NCBI GenBank assembly: GCA_030272155.1 | Contig: CP126198.1 | Coordinates: forward strand, 1,736,001-1,800,000 | Source of the DNA: Tetradesmus obliquus | Lineage: Eukaryota; Chlorophyta; Chlorophyceae; Sphaeropleales; Scenedesmaceae | DNA: 64,000 nucleotides | Reading direction: 5' to 3' | Shown: piece by piece, positions 12,100 through 23,583 of the stretch | Layout: each line of letters opens with the position of its first letter | Numbering within the stretch: position 1 is the stretch's first letter | Translations under genes and position numbers: made by a program | The notes under the pieces: generated by a model | What the model saw: the letters and a program-made list of their open reading frames with translations, nothing else | Told to the model about the DNA's origin: nothing | Databases searched by the model: none

Positions 12100-12739
12100 G
12101 AAGTGACAATCAGCCTGGCTGCATGACATTGCGCATCTAGCGGTACGTATAAAGTGGCCCGCACTGCTCCATCGACCTCGCATGCTGCACCTTACAAACA
12201 CAGCTCTCCGCCCCAGCCTTAAACCCTTCAGCACCGCAGCACTTGTCCAGATCCACACCCTGCCAGGTCCACCTGTCAGGCGCTAAGTCAGCAAACTTGC
12301 CGGTGGGGTCCAGCTGCTTTCATCAGAACAACAGCAAACTTCAGATAACAACAAAAGCTGGGCCTGGCTGCGTTTTGGCACCAAAGAATCTTAGCGGTAC
12401 GTATAGAAAGGCGCCGGCCCACATTGCTCCATCGATCTTGCATGCTGCACCTTGCAAGAACAGCCCTCCGCCCCAGCCTTAAACCCTTCAGCACCGCAAC
12501 ACTTGTCCAGATCCACACCCTGCCAGGTCCACCTGTCAGGTGCTGAGTCGGCAAACTTGCCGGTGGGGTCCAGCTGCTTTCATCATAACAACAATAGCAA
12601 CTTCAATAACAATAAAAGCTGAACCTGGCTGCGTTTTGGCACCACAGAATCTTAGCGGTACGTGTAGAAAGGCGCCGGCCCACACTGCTCCATTGACCTC
12701 GCATGCTGCACCTTACAGGCACAGCCCTCCGCCCCAGCC
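12100..12739 (-). repeat. ~260-bp tandem array made of the lactone oxidase 3' end
   Basis: Units 12479-12739 and 12219-12478, plus a partial unit at 12100-12218, are near-identical. Each carries the coding end (encoding DPTGKFADSAP and WTWQGVDLDKCCGAEG on the minus strand), a TAA, and trailing sequence. The CDS ends in the first unit on the minus strand (stop at 12654-12652), so the others would be 3' UTR or alternative 3' ends. Confidence 0.9.
12192..12196 (-). terminator. TGTAA motif, lactone oxidase gene
   Basis: TGTAA on the minus strand ~455 nt after the stop, in the last, incomplete unit of the 3' array. The same motif is in frame inside the coding end (12713-12717). Confidence 0.35.
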
Positions 12740-12959
12740 TTAAACCCTTCAGCACCGCAGCACTTGTCCAAATCCACACCCTGCCAGGTCCACCTGTCAG
12801 GGGCTGAGTCAGCAAATTTGCCGGTTGGGTCAAGCTGCTTTACGGCGCAGCCAAAGTGGCACCAGTTGTCGCCAAACATTGCGTCGCCGTGCCAGCAGCC
12901 GGGGTCTGGCCAGCCAGCCTTGCCCCAGTGAAGGCGCGGAGGGCCCCTGCGGACAACAG

Positions 12960-13008
<49 letters not shown>

Positions 13009-14530
13009 TCAACCAAGTGGACAGAGACACCAGGCTGGGTGGGGCGGGGTCGCGCTAGCCGGCCTTGCCCCAGAGGAGACGGGGCGGGCCCCTGGGGTAA
13101 ATCAGCGATGGCAGTGGATGAGACAAGGTAAATGCAAAGACAATGCGGTCAGGTGTTTGAAACAACGTGTGTGAAGGACAGGCAGGCAAGTGCTGATAAC
13201 TTAGCCAGCACGTAAATGTTATGACGTCATGCCTTGCCGGGCATAAACACAGAAACTTATGTATTGGTCACTGACAACATGCATCGGCCTGGCTGTTGCG
13301 GCGTGCTGCTTAATGCGGAGCGGATTAGCGGCTCGCTGGGCTAGTGCCTGGGGGCGGGTTCAGTCCCGAAAGTGTATTGTATTGTATTATTGTAATGCCT
13401 ACACACTGCATTGCAGTGATGGCTGCTGCCGGCATAGCTGCATAAAGGGCCCCAGCCTGATGTACACAGCCAGGGCGTTTGCTGGACCGTGCTTTGGCTG
13501 TTAGGAACAGCAAAACATGCAGAAGTGACACTGTGAGCACAGCGTGCGCACGTCACTCACTGCGAGGTGCAGGCAGGGTCAGCGGTGAGCGCAGCCATGA
13601 CCTTCTTGAAAGCTGGGTTGGTTTTGCGGCCCGTGTTGTAGAAGAGGTAGCCCTCAATGTTGAGGTACATGAAGGACCTGCGACTCCCGATCAATTAAAC
13701 CCAACACTACATTACAGAAAGAAGTAACACTGTGATACACAAAGTGCCCATGCTGCCCGCCAAGGCACTCACTGGGAGGTGCAAGCTGGGTCGGCGGTGA
13801 GTGCTGCCATGACCTTCTTGAATGCGGGGTTGGTTTTGCGGCCCGTGTTGTAGAAGAGGTAGTCCTCAATGTTGAGGTACATGCGTGGGCCATCGCCGGT
13901 GTGGCTGAGAAGTCCGTCTTCTTTGTTGATGAAGCGGATCAAAGGTGCAGTGCGGAAGCCCTTGTCCAGAGGCCTGCAGATTATCATTGAGCAGCGGCAG
14001 TAATGCAAACGTTGGCCATCATACATGGTGACATTACTGGTTGCTGATGATCGGATGAGCGGCCTGCAGTAGGAATGCAGCAGCAGCGGCTGCGGCGGCT
14101 GCGACGGTGTCAACGGCAGCATTGTCGCAGACAATGCAAAAGCAGACTGCCGACATATTGTAAGTATCCCAGGCATGTAGTGCCACCATGGAGCTGCGGC
14201 AATCGCCGCCGCCCGGCCATTGGCATCAAAAGGTGGTGACTGAAAACAGTCACCCTCGCAGAACAACCAACTCTTACCGATAGTGCTGTTGGTGCCCTCC
14301 AGGTCTCCCTGGTACACCACATCCCTGGTTCCTTACATTCAAAAACATTCTGCAACACATCCAAGGCACCCTGACACAGCAACATGCACCCAAGACAATC
14401 GGAAACAGTGCAGACGAAACAAATTGGTTTCACCTTATGGTGCTGTTGGTGCCCTGCAGGTCTCCCTGGTACACCACGTCCAGCAGCTTGGCCCAGCAGC
14501 TGCCCATGGCTGACAGCGGGATGGACACCT

Positions 14531-14584
<54 letters not shown>

Positions 14585-16597
14585 CTGCCATTTAGGGGCT
14601 TGTGGCTGCGTCTGTCGTGCACCATGCACTCCCCACATCACGATGCAGCACATCCAGCGCCTGCCCTGACCGGCAAACTGCTGCGCGATGAAACTCTCAG
14701 CAGCCTCACCTCGTGCTGATCATACAGCACGGCCTGCAGCTGGCTCAGTGTGGCGCGCGGCTGGTGGATTGACATTGGCAACAAAGTACAAACAACAGCA
14801 GCAGCACCACCAGCGGCCTCACCTCGTACTGGTCGTACAGGACTGTCTGCAGCTGGCTGAGTGTCGCACGCGGCTGGTGGATGTAGATGGAAGCGGGCTC
14901 CGCTGTCAGGTTGCCAGCTACCGTTTGAATGCCCAGGCGAGTGACTTCATTCAGGCCCTCGGCCATGTTGGACGCTCCATAGAACACTGCACAGGATTGC
15001 AGCAGAGCACATCACACAGCACACCGCAGAGTTTAAGTGAGGCTCTATGTTACAGACTGCTTTAAAGACTGGCTGATGTTGTGGCATGCGGAGCGCTCTA
15101 TAGTGAGGTTGCCTGCCACTGTGTTAATGCATAGGCGAGAGGCTTCATTCAGCCCCTCAGCCATGTTGGAAGCGCCGTAAAAACAGTGTTGAGCAAAGTG
15201 AGGTGTTGCAGCAGAGCAGCAGGGGCAGCACACACAGAGGCTAACGACTCTGTAACACTTTGCATAGCAGGTTGGCTCTTTGCGTAGAGGTTTGCTGGTG
15301 TTGATGTTCATGGAAAAGGAAATGTAGCTGAGCAACAGAAAGCATGAACACAATGCTGTCCAACAGTTGCAGTGCAACTTGTGCTCACCTGAAGCGGCCT
15401 TATGTTTTGGCAGCACCCAGCGCGCCCCGACAGTCCTGGCGCTCTCGCTGTCATTCTTCGCAGCAGGCACCGCCGGGTTGACCTCACGAGACATAAACCC
15501 ATCCAGCCAGCGCTGCGCCCTCACATAGGGTTCAGCATCCGCCGCTGAACCCTCCGGCGGCGTTATAACGATCTGGCCGGACGACACATTGACATGTGCA
15601 TCAGCAGGAATAACGAGCTCTCCTAGTGCCAGCAGGTCTCCTTTTTTGCTGAAGACGGTGGTGTTGTCGGGCCGGTAGTTTTGCAGTGCTGCTGCTGCCT
15701 CGACTGGATCGGCGCTGTCAGCGCGCAGGAAGGAGACTGCTAGGAACTGCAATTGATCAAGACAGGGCAGGCAGCGCGGGCGGTTAGTGTTGTGTTGTCG
15801 GGCCGGTAGTTTTGAAGTGCTGCTGCTGCCTCTGCCGGCTGCTGCCTCGGCGCTGTCAGCCCTCAGAAAGGAGACAGCCAGAAACTGCAGCAGACAGCAG
15901 ATGTGCATGTACACAAATTTGTTGCACAGAAACAGGCCAGTAGCATTGCAGTCACTGCAACACACTGCCAGTGTGTTGCAGCGTGCTGGCAGCACGGTGC
16001 TGCTGCTGCCTCAACTGGGTCGGAGCTGTCAGCTTGCAGGAAGGAGACGACCAGAAACTGCAGTTGATCGCAGCAGGGCACGCAGCACACGCGGTTGGTA
16101 GCACACCAAGTGCGATTGCAGACAGCATACATGTGTAGCAAACCAAGCCGTCTTGCAAAGCCACCACCATTCAAGCCGCCGCACCTGGTTGTTCTTCTCA
16201 TCCTAGTTAAAGTGTGCAGCAGGTGGAAATCTTGTGCATAACGTAATTTTGTCCTGCAACACGCGCACCTGGTTCTTCTGCACCACCCAGAAGGTATGCA
16301 TGAGATGTGCAGCAAACATGAGTTCAGTAACGATAGATTTCAAAACATGCTGCAAGCCGGTCACCTGGTTCTTCTGCACCACCCAGAAGATCTGTGTCTC
16401 ATTCATCCAGTGTGGGATGCTGCCATTCGCAACATAACTCGCTGAGGCATCCTTCATCAGGGCCAGCAGCTCTGTTGGAGTGTAGGCCTTGAGCATGCGG
16501 CGCACAGGCACCTCCGGCACGATGCGGAACTGCACACGGGCCAGGATGCCTAGCTTGCCCACAGACACGCGGAAAGCCTGCAAATGAGGAAGAAAAG

Positions 16598-16643
<46 letters not shown>

Positions 16644-16732
16644 TACAGGCACAGCTAAGGGCACCTCCGGGACAACGCGGAAGTGCACGCGGGCCAGAAT
16701 ACCAAGCTTTCCTATGGACACGCGGAACGCCT

Positions 16733-16804
<72 letters not shown>

Positions 16805-19800
16805 CAGGATTCCTAAGGTGTCAGGTGGCAGCTGCTGCCGTAGTGCACGCGGGCCAGGATGCCTGGCTTGCCCAGGACATGTGCAGCGCCTGTAGCAGCA
16901 GCAGCAGAAGACAGACGACTGTCAGCTGGCAGCTGCAGCCAAACAGTTGTAGTTGTTGGCGATGATGTAAGCTAGCGGCAGCACAGCCTGCGGGCAAGCG
17001 AAGCGCATGTACTGTGGTAGTGCAGGGCGTTCGGCACTCAGCGTCATGTGAGCAGCCGTCAGCTGGCTCTGCTGCTCTGCAGGCAACCAATCCTACTTGC
17101 GCTTCGGTGCGCTGGCTGCATCATGTGCGACCGCCACACCAACAGCAGCTGCCTTGCGATGCATTAGAACAGATGAGCAGAATAGTTCAAAGCGCAGCAT
17201 CCCTCTGTGCATCATGCAGCATCCCTCAGAGTCTGTGCATCATGCAGCATCCCTGAGAGTCTGTGCATCATGCAGCATCCCTCAGAGTCTGTGCATCATG
17301 CAGCATCTCTCTGTGCATAAGTGATTGACGGCGACTCTACTGGTATCATTCAAGCAATGGCCCACTCACGCGCATGAGGAAGGGGTCTGTCTCGTTTGTG
17401 AAGGTGCGGCGTGTGCCATTGGCCAAGATGACGTCGAGCGCCAGCACCTGCGGGCGGTGGCAGCATCAGGCAGCGCTGTTGGTCATGGTGTTTGTTCTTA
17501 ACTTGCTGTCTTACATTACACCTGGTTCTCTTTGCGAGGGGGGGGGAGGGCTCTAATGCAGAGAAGAACATAGCTGTGTGCCATGGCCAGAATAACGTCA
17601 AGCGCCAGCACCTGCGCGCGGTGTGCACATCAACGGACTCGTCAGAAAGCTAGGGTGTACAAGCCAAATGCGCTGCCCAACTTGCAGTGCAGTTTTGCAG
17701 CCATTTCTGCTTGCACTGAAGTTGGGGTGCAAGCCACGCAAGACAACTACTGCATGATTGTCTCAGCAGTGTGCAGCAACTCTGCCGCACTGAAAGCATG
17801 CGCACCTGGTGTGACATGGAGTTGTGCTCCATGCTGCTGCCGTGTAATATGACTTGCGTGTTTTAGGCATTGTAAATGCACAACCGTTCACCGTGTGTCC
17901 CAGAGGCCAATGCGCCAGCCACACTCTGGTTGGACACGTCTGCCGTGCTGTAGCCGCATCAACACACCAATTTTATCTGCTTTACATGCTTAAAAACTCT
18001 GCAAACTCCATGTTTACACCATGTGACCCCTCTTTCTCTATGCGCACCTGGTTGGACATGGAATTATGCTCCATGCTGCTGCCGTGTGTGCCACAAGTGT
18101 AACAGTAATATGCTAATGCTGGTAGCATGTTATAACGCCTCTGCTGCGCACGCACCTGGTTGGACATGGAGTTGTGCTCCATGCTGCTGCCGTGTGTGCC
18201 TGTTGCCACTGCACCAGCCACGCTCTGGTACACAAACCAGGGGAAAGCGGCCAAGGTATATCCAGCAGGAGCTTTGGGCGTCACGTGGTGCCTCAAGAAC
18301 GTGAGCAGGTCGATGGTCTTCACACCTGAAAGCAAAGGGTAACCATGCATACACAAAGTTTGATTGACAGGCAAGTGTGCAGCCAGAAGGTATCACGTGG
18401 TGCCGCAGGCACATGATCAGGTCGATTGTCTTCACACATGCAACGTATGCAGTATGCATGCATGCAACCAGGGGAAAGCGGCCAAGGTGTATCCGGTAGG
18501 AGCTTTGGGTGTCACATGGTGCCTCAAGAACGTGAGCAGGTTGATGGTCTGCGCGCCTGCATGTGTGATACGGCACGCACTGAAGTCATTCAACATGCCA
18601 GCCTGTGAACAGCTTGACGAACAGGACACAACACAGGTCAGCACAGCACGGCTCGATCGCTCTGCCTCAGCACTGCTACAGGCCCAGCGCACTGCGCCTC
18701 TCCAAACAACCCTAGCCTTGCTTCACCCCACATGTCAGTTAGACTCAGCATGGCTCTCTGTCTGCCTTTCTCACCTGCATCGACCCAAACAGACTGGTCG
18801 CTCTGATTGACCAAAATGTTCAGCGACCGCCTCCTTCTCATCATCATGATGCCGGCAGAGGATGGCTTTCATCTCAGGACAAAAGCACAACAGTTCACAA
18901 TCGTAATGCCTTCATGCTGCAACAGACCCAGTGCAGCGCACTACATCAAGCCAAGAACAATGCTTGGAACCATCAAATCACCCTGTGTGCCAATTGATTT
19001 TACAGTGTCTTCCTGAGCCCCTCACCTGCATCCACCCACACAGACTGGTCGCTCTCATTCACTGAGATGTTCAGCGGCCGAATTGTGCTCATCATAATGC
19101 CAGCAGAAGATGGCTCGGGCAGGGGGTCGGGCACAGGCAGTGCAGCCGCCGCGAGTGCTGCTGCGCTCGGCACCGCATTTGCATTGCCAATGCTGCCACT
19201 CTCTGTCGCAACTGCAGCAGCTGTATCTGCAGTGGCGGCGGGCGTGGCTGCTGCTGCTGCTGCAGGTGTAGCTGCAGCAGGTGTGGCAGCAGCAGCAGCA
19301 GCAGCAGCAGGCTCCTGGAAGAGCCTCCTGCCAAGCTGCTGCGTGGAGGGGGCTGCTGCAGCAGCAGCAGCAGTGGTTGCTGCTGCTGCTGGTGCTGCTG
19401 CTGGTGCTGTTGCGTTGGGCAGTTTGGCGCCTGGAGCAACACAGAAGAAGGGCTGCAAGCGCAAGACACAAGCAGCAGGCAAGCATACACTGGTTGCAAT
19501 GACGTTGGTGCTGCGATCGCCAGGAAGCCACCTTGTGCAGCACTGTTCAGGCGCGCTTAGCAGGGCAGCAGAGCAGCCGTCTTATATGCTGCTGGAAGAT
19601 GCTGGTGTGATGGTGCAGGGGCAATCTGGACGCAGTGGTGGCGGCATCAGCGATACGCTTCTCAGAGGCCAGTGGCATTTGAACATCAGATCAGAAGGGC
19701 ATGGTGTGAATTGAGCTGTGACCATGTTCAAGTAGTTGCCTTGATTTGATGCTGACAGCGCGTTCAAACCTGTGCTGGCTTGTTATAAAATAATTATCCC

Positions 19801-20793
19801 TTAACACATATCCTCTGGAGAGCTGGAAAGCCTTAGAGCTACAGGCCACCATGCCCAACTGAAAGAGGTAGAGGGGCAGCAGCACAAACCAGAAGACAAC
19901 AGCATGTAGCACAAGGGTGCTCAGCCTGCCTGCTGCCACATGTGTATGCCCACCTGGTTCCAGGAGTGTCCCTCTGCATTGGGCATGACGTGGTCATGCT
20001 TCGCCACAGCAGCCTGCACATCCTGCAAAGTGCGCGGCCTGGAGCAGTAGTGCAGCAGCAGTGCCAGCAGCCAGACTGTGTTGGTGAGAAATTGGTCTTG
20101 TCAATGTGTGCTACGCTGCAGCAGCCTGCATATCCTCCAGTGTGCGAGGCCTGAGGCAGTGTGCAGGAGTGTATGCAGCAGCAGTGTCAGCAGCCACATT
20201 TGTCAGTGAGATGACTGTCAAAAATCTGTCAGCTTGTGCTTTGAAATTGCTGCCTGGACATCCTCCAGCGTGCGGGGCCTGGGGCAGTGTGCAGGAGTGT
20301 ATGCAGCAGCAGAGCCAGCATTCAAAATTGTCAGTGAGATATGTGTCAGAGATCTGTCAGCATGTGCTTCGCCACAGCAGCCTGCACATCCTCCAGCGTG
20401 CGGGGCCTGACGCAGTGGTTGCAGCAGCAATGGTGGCAGCAGAGATGACAGCAGCCAGCGCTACAAGGAAGGGAATGAAGCTTGCTGTCTAACTGCAGAG
20501 TTATCACATTGATGGGGGTGCAGATGCTGCTGCTGCCTCAAGCCTGGCCAGGAGGCTTGCTGGTGATGCTGAGCAGTGGCAGCAAACAGGCTGCACACCT
20601 TGCGTGCAGGATCTCACCTCACAATGAGAGTAGCGCTGGGGTCGCAGCCATGCTCATTTTGAAAATTCGTGTAGTCAGCGGGCACAGCTGCCAGTGCACC
20701 TGGCAGCTGCAGCCAGCAAGCAGAGGCTACAGCCAGCAGCACTACAGCTGTCTGCGGCCATTGCACAGCATGACACGCGCTTCGGCGCTTCAT
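12652..20793 (-). CDS. FAD-linked sugar-1,4-lactone oxidase (L-gulonolactone oxidase-like)
   Basis: Exons on the minus strand: 20793-20618, 20038-19954, 19452-19026, 18325-18156, 17447-17370, 16577-16365, 15746-15389, 14986-14823, 14528-14434, 13973-13773, 12946-12652. They sum to 754 codons in frame. The N-terminus has a hydrophobic segment (AVVLLAVASACWLQLPGALA) suited to a signal peptide; an in-frame ATG at 20856 would add 21 residues. The FAD-binding PCMH-type region shows PRTLQDVQAAV, GHSWNQ and VATGTHGSSMEHNSM (~residues 270-283). An ALO-type domain follows, with IPHWMNETQIFW, YLNIEDYLFY and the C-terminal HWGK motif (~662-665), then a Cys-rich tail as in plant gulonolactone oxidases. 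An Ala-rich insertion of about 100 residues splits the FAD domain, explaining the large size. The expected reaction is oxidation of an aldonolactone to an ascorbate-type product with electron transfer to O2 or an acceptor; the substrate cannot be told from sequence. Confidence 0.87.
12963..13007 (-). repeat. (CAG/CTG)14 tract upstream of exon 11 acceptor
   Basis: CTG run in sense orientation, 17 nt upstream of the CCGCAG acceptor of the last lactone oxidase exon. Confidence 0.85.
13555..13690 (-). repeat. Decoy copy of exon 10 end plus donor
   Basis: Copy of the end of exon 10 (encoding YNTGRKTNPAFKKVM...CTS), followed by the same CA|GTGAGT donor. It lies ~220 bp downstream of the real donor on the minus strand. 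Confidence 0.88.
14273..14332 (-). repeat. Decoy copy of exon 9 end plus donor
   Basis: Repeats the stretch encoding DVVYQGDLxGTNSTI, followed by a GTAAGA donor. The real copy is at 14487-14434. Confidence 0.85.
14532..14583 (-). repeat. (CTG)17 tract abutting exon 9 acceptor
   Basis: The sense-strand CTG run ends directly in CTGCAG, the acceptor of lactone oxidase exon 9 (14528). Confidence 0.88.
14705..15200 (-). repeat. Decoy copies around exon 8 (end and start)
   Basis: At 14770-14711 is a copy of the exon 8 end (encoding HQPRATLSQLQAVLYDQHE) with a GTGAGG donor. At 15190-15090 is a copy of its start (encoding FYGASNMAEGLNEASRL), which then loses the frame. The real exon lies between them. 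Confidence 0.88.
15780..16080 (-). repeat. Two decoy copies of exon 7 start
   Basis: Copies of the stretch encoding FLAVSFLRADSA, each preceded by an acceptor CAG, lie near 15890-15800 and 16060-15985. Both precede the real exon start at 15746. Confidence 0.88.
16180..16300 (-). repeat. Decoy copies of exon 6 end plus donor
   Basis: At 16295-16268 the stretch encoding FWVVQKNQ is repeated with a GTGCGC donor; a shorter version ends near 16188. The real donor (GTGACC, after 16365) is weaker by consensus than the decoy. Confidence 0.75.
16597..16885 (-). repeat. CTG tracts and decoy copies of exon 6 start
   Basis: Sense-strand CTG runs of ~14 units (16600-16640) and ~22 units (16734-16801) flank a copy of the exon 6 start at 16732-16665 (encoding AFRVSIGKLGILARVHF). 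A weaker copy sits near 16870-16840. The longer CTG run reads straight into the decoy acceptor. Confidence 0.85.
17199..17320. repeat. 28-bp minisatellite in lactone oxidase intron
   Basis: The unit GCATCCCTCAGAGTCTGTGC plus ATCATGCA is repeated at exactly 28 bp (17221, 17249, 17277, 17305), with a shortened first unit at 17199. Confidence 0.9.
17575..18095 (-). repeat. Decoy copies of exon 5 start (one) and exon 4 end (two)
   Basis: At 17618-17582 is a copy of the exon 5 start (encoding VLALDVILAM...). At 18094-18047 and 17848-17805 are copies of the exon 4 end (encoding HGSSMEHNSM) with GTGCGC donors, i.e. duplicates of the FAD-site codons. Confidence 0.85.
18390..18560 (-). repeat. Two decoy copies of exon 4 start
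   Basis: The stretch encoding KTIDLLTFLRHHVTPK is repeated at 18558-18470 (long, up to AAFPW) and 18437-18390 (short, diverged). Both lie upstream of the real exon at 18325. Confidence 0.85.
18770..18862 (-). repeat. Decoy copy of exon 3 end plus donor
   Basis: Encodes a diverged SAGIMM...LNILVNQSDQSVWVDAG, followed by GTGAGA. The real copy (with NISVNES) ends at 19026. Confidence 0.85.
20100..20415 (-). repeat. Three decoy copies of exon 2 start
   Basis: Copies of acceptor plus GCCCCGCACGCTGGAGGATG (encoding RPRTLEDVQAA) lie near 20408-20345, 20283-20228 and 20153-20105 at ~125 bp spacing. The real exon is 20038-19954. Confidence 0.88.
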
Positions 20794-21694
20794 CAAAAGA
20801 AAAATCTTCAAGAAACGCGGCTGCAGGTGCGATGCTGCAGTATATGGTGGTGACACCGCCTGCGGTGCGAGTGAAAATGTGGGGGCGTTCAGCGACCTTG
20901 CGCCTTCAAAACATCGGACACATCGTTTGCATTAAAAGCACCGGCGCTGCATGCTACTTAAATGTTAGCAAGCTCCCATTACATTACACGCAGGTGCTAC
21001 GTGCCGGCGACGGCAGTTATCACACCAGCCCGACTGACAGCTGCAGCAGTTGACAAGTATGAAGCGACGCACGGTGCACCTTACAAACGCCTCAACGCAC
21101 TGTTCAACAGGAAACTTACGAAACATTTCACGAGGCTTAGCGTGAGGTACAGGGGCGAAAGCAAGTACATCAGCAAGCCCATGTGGACCCAGAATGAGCT
21201 TTTGGCATGCAGCAACAGGCCCCTGCCAAGGGTTGCAGGCGCCAATCACGTGCCGTGCTCTGCGCCCCGCCGTCAGCTCACACATCTCGTCATCTCCAAG
21301 GAGTCCCTAGTTGGTCAAGCAGCGTTATCAGGACCAGCTGCTGTTGGACCTTGCCGCAAGGTAGTGCCTGGTAGCTACCAGCCTATAGAGCCCAGCATGC
21401 AGTTGATGGCTAATGGAATATGTGGTTGCCCAATGAGCCGTTCATTGGCGTGAACCGGGCTGTGTTCCTGTCGTGTAAAACACAAGTCGCGCTGATCCTC
21501 CAGCACATCCAGCATGATCAAGCATGCCATGACATTTATGAATGATGATCGTTACACACCAACCTCCCTCGCAACATTCCTGGCAGGAACCCGTCACAGC
21601 ATCCCATGAGAGCTGCCCGGGTTTATGCTGGTATGCTGGTTAATAGCCTCACATCTTCTCCCCGCTGTCAACGCTGTTGCAGCTGCTGCTGCTG
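20794..21694. other. Gap between lactone oxidase start and DnaJ end
   Basis: It should hold the lactone oxidase promoter and the DnaJ 3' UTR (TGTAA at 21556-21552). I see no credible additional gene. Confidence 0.6.
21552..21556 (-). terminator. TGTAA motif, DnaJ gene
   Basis: TGTAA on the minus strand about 140 nt after the DnaJ stop codon. Confidence 0.5.
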
Positions 21695-22489
21695 CTACTG
21701 CTGCTGCTCCGCACCTGCCTGCTGCCCTGCATCAGCCTGCTGCTGTGCTGCTGCCTGTTGCCCGCCAGGATCACAGTGCTGCTGCTTCTGCTGCTTATCT
21801 ACGCCTAGGCCTGCTTGCTCAGCAGGCGGCTGCTGCTCTGCTGCAGACCCTGCACGCTGCCGCAACCGCCGGCGTCGCTGCTCAATCTGCTGCTGCTGGC
21901 GCTGCTGATCTTGTTCCTGCGAAGGCAGCTGCTGCTGCTGCTGCTGCTGCTGATCATCCTGTGTCTGCAAGGGCGGCAGCTGCTGCTGCTGCTGCTGATC
22001 ATCCTGGGTCTGCAAGGACGGCAGCTGCTGTGGGCGCAGCAGCGCAGCCAGCTGCTGCAGCAGTGCCGCCTCTGCTGGTGCTGCCGCCTGGCCATCAGGC
22101 ACCTGTATGCAAACCTTGAAGAAGTGATGGCCATACTCCACTCCATTCACGCCTGGCTTTGCTACTCCAGCGTTGTGAGCACACAGCAGCTGCCCGTGCT
22201 GAGTGCCTGCGGCCAGGGCAGCAATGAAAGCAGGCAGGGAATGCAGCAGGAAGGCAGCAGCAGTGAGTGCCTGAGCAGCCTGCAGCAGTGATGACTGACA
22301 ACTTGTGCCCACTGCCGGCAGAGGCAAGCTCACAATGCACAGCTGCACCCTTAGCATGCCAGGGCATGCTGTTGCCACGCTCTTTTTGCATGCATCCCGC
22401 ACACTTCAAAGAGTACAAGAGTTTCCCCCTTTTTAGCACTGTGGCTTGAGATGGCAAGTACAAGACGCCCTATCTGTGCTGATGCACCA

Positions 22490-22571
<82 letters not shown>

Positions 22572-23283
22572 GCATCCAGCTGCTGTGCATTCAGCCGCTT
22601 GCACCCACCTGGTGGCACTGCCAGGTGGCACTCGCCCCGCACGGTCTTCACAGGAACGCTGTCGCCTGCAGTCACACACAACCCGGCTGCTTCATCTTTC
22701 TTTTGATCACACAAAAGGAAGAAGCTTACAAGCATGCCATGGCCGGCAAATACCGCTGGTGTGATGAAGCAACACACGGTGTACAGCAACAGAACGAAAG
22801 GGCTTAATCTACATGCATGTCGTGCGCTGTAGTGCAACGGCATGTGCTTGAACCTAGCAGTCACCTAGCAGCGCCTGGTAGAGCTGCAGGTCCAGCGTGC
22901 TGTGCAAAATCAAGATCCACAAGCGCTTCGCGTTTGTGAATGTCGTGCGCTCTGACAAATCGCATGTGCCCACATTTACACCCACCCAGCAGCGCCTGGT
23001 AGAGCTGCAGGTCCAGCGTGCTGTGCAGGTCATCCCCAACACGAGTGACACCAACCAGGCTGTACACCTGCACACAGCAGCCGGCAGCGCGTGCAGACTG
23101 TCACCACGTTTGTTGGCACTGCTGGCAGCGTGGCAATCCCATGGAGACAGCAGAGTCACAGCAAAAGACCCTTGCCCGTCGTACAGTGTTGTATCTCTAA
23201 GAAACAGAGAGCAGGCAAAGAACGTGTGCTGATTTGTATGTCACAGCATGATGCGTCCTTACGCTGCCGCCAGCCACATTCAG

Positions 23284-23326
<43 letters not shown>

Positions 23327-23392
23327 CCTCCCACTCGCAGCTTCACCAGCAGGTCCCCAGGCCGGTCCCTAAACCTGCCACAATCAGCCACA

Positions 23393-23425
<33 letters not shown>

Positions 23426-23550
23426 GCTGCCGCAATCAGAGCCACAGCCACAGCCACTGCTGCTGCTGCTGCTGCTGCTGCCATTCCCGCCTGCAGCTTG
23501 ACCAGCAGGTCCCCCAGGCGGCCCCCACACCTGCTGCGTCACAGCCACAC

Positions 23551-23583
<33 letters not shown>

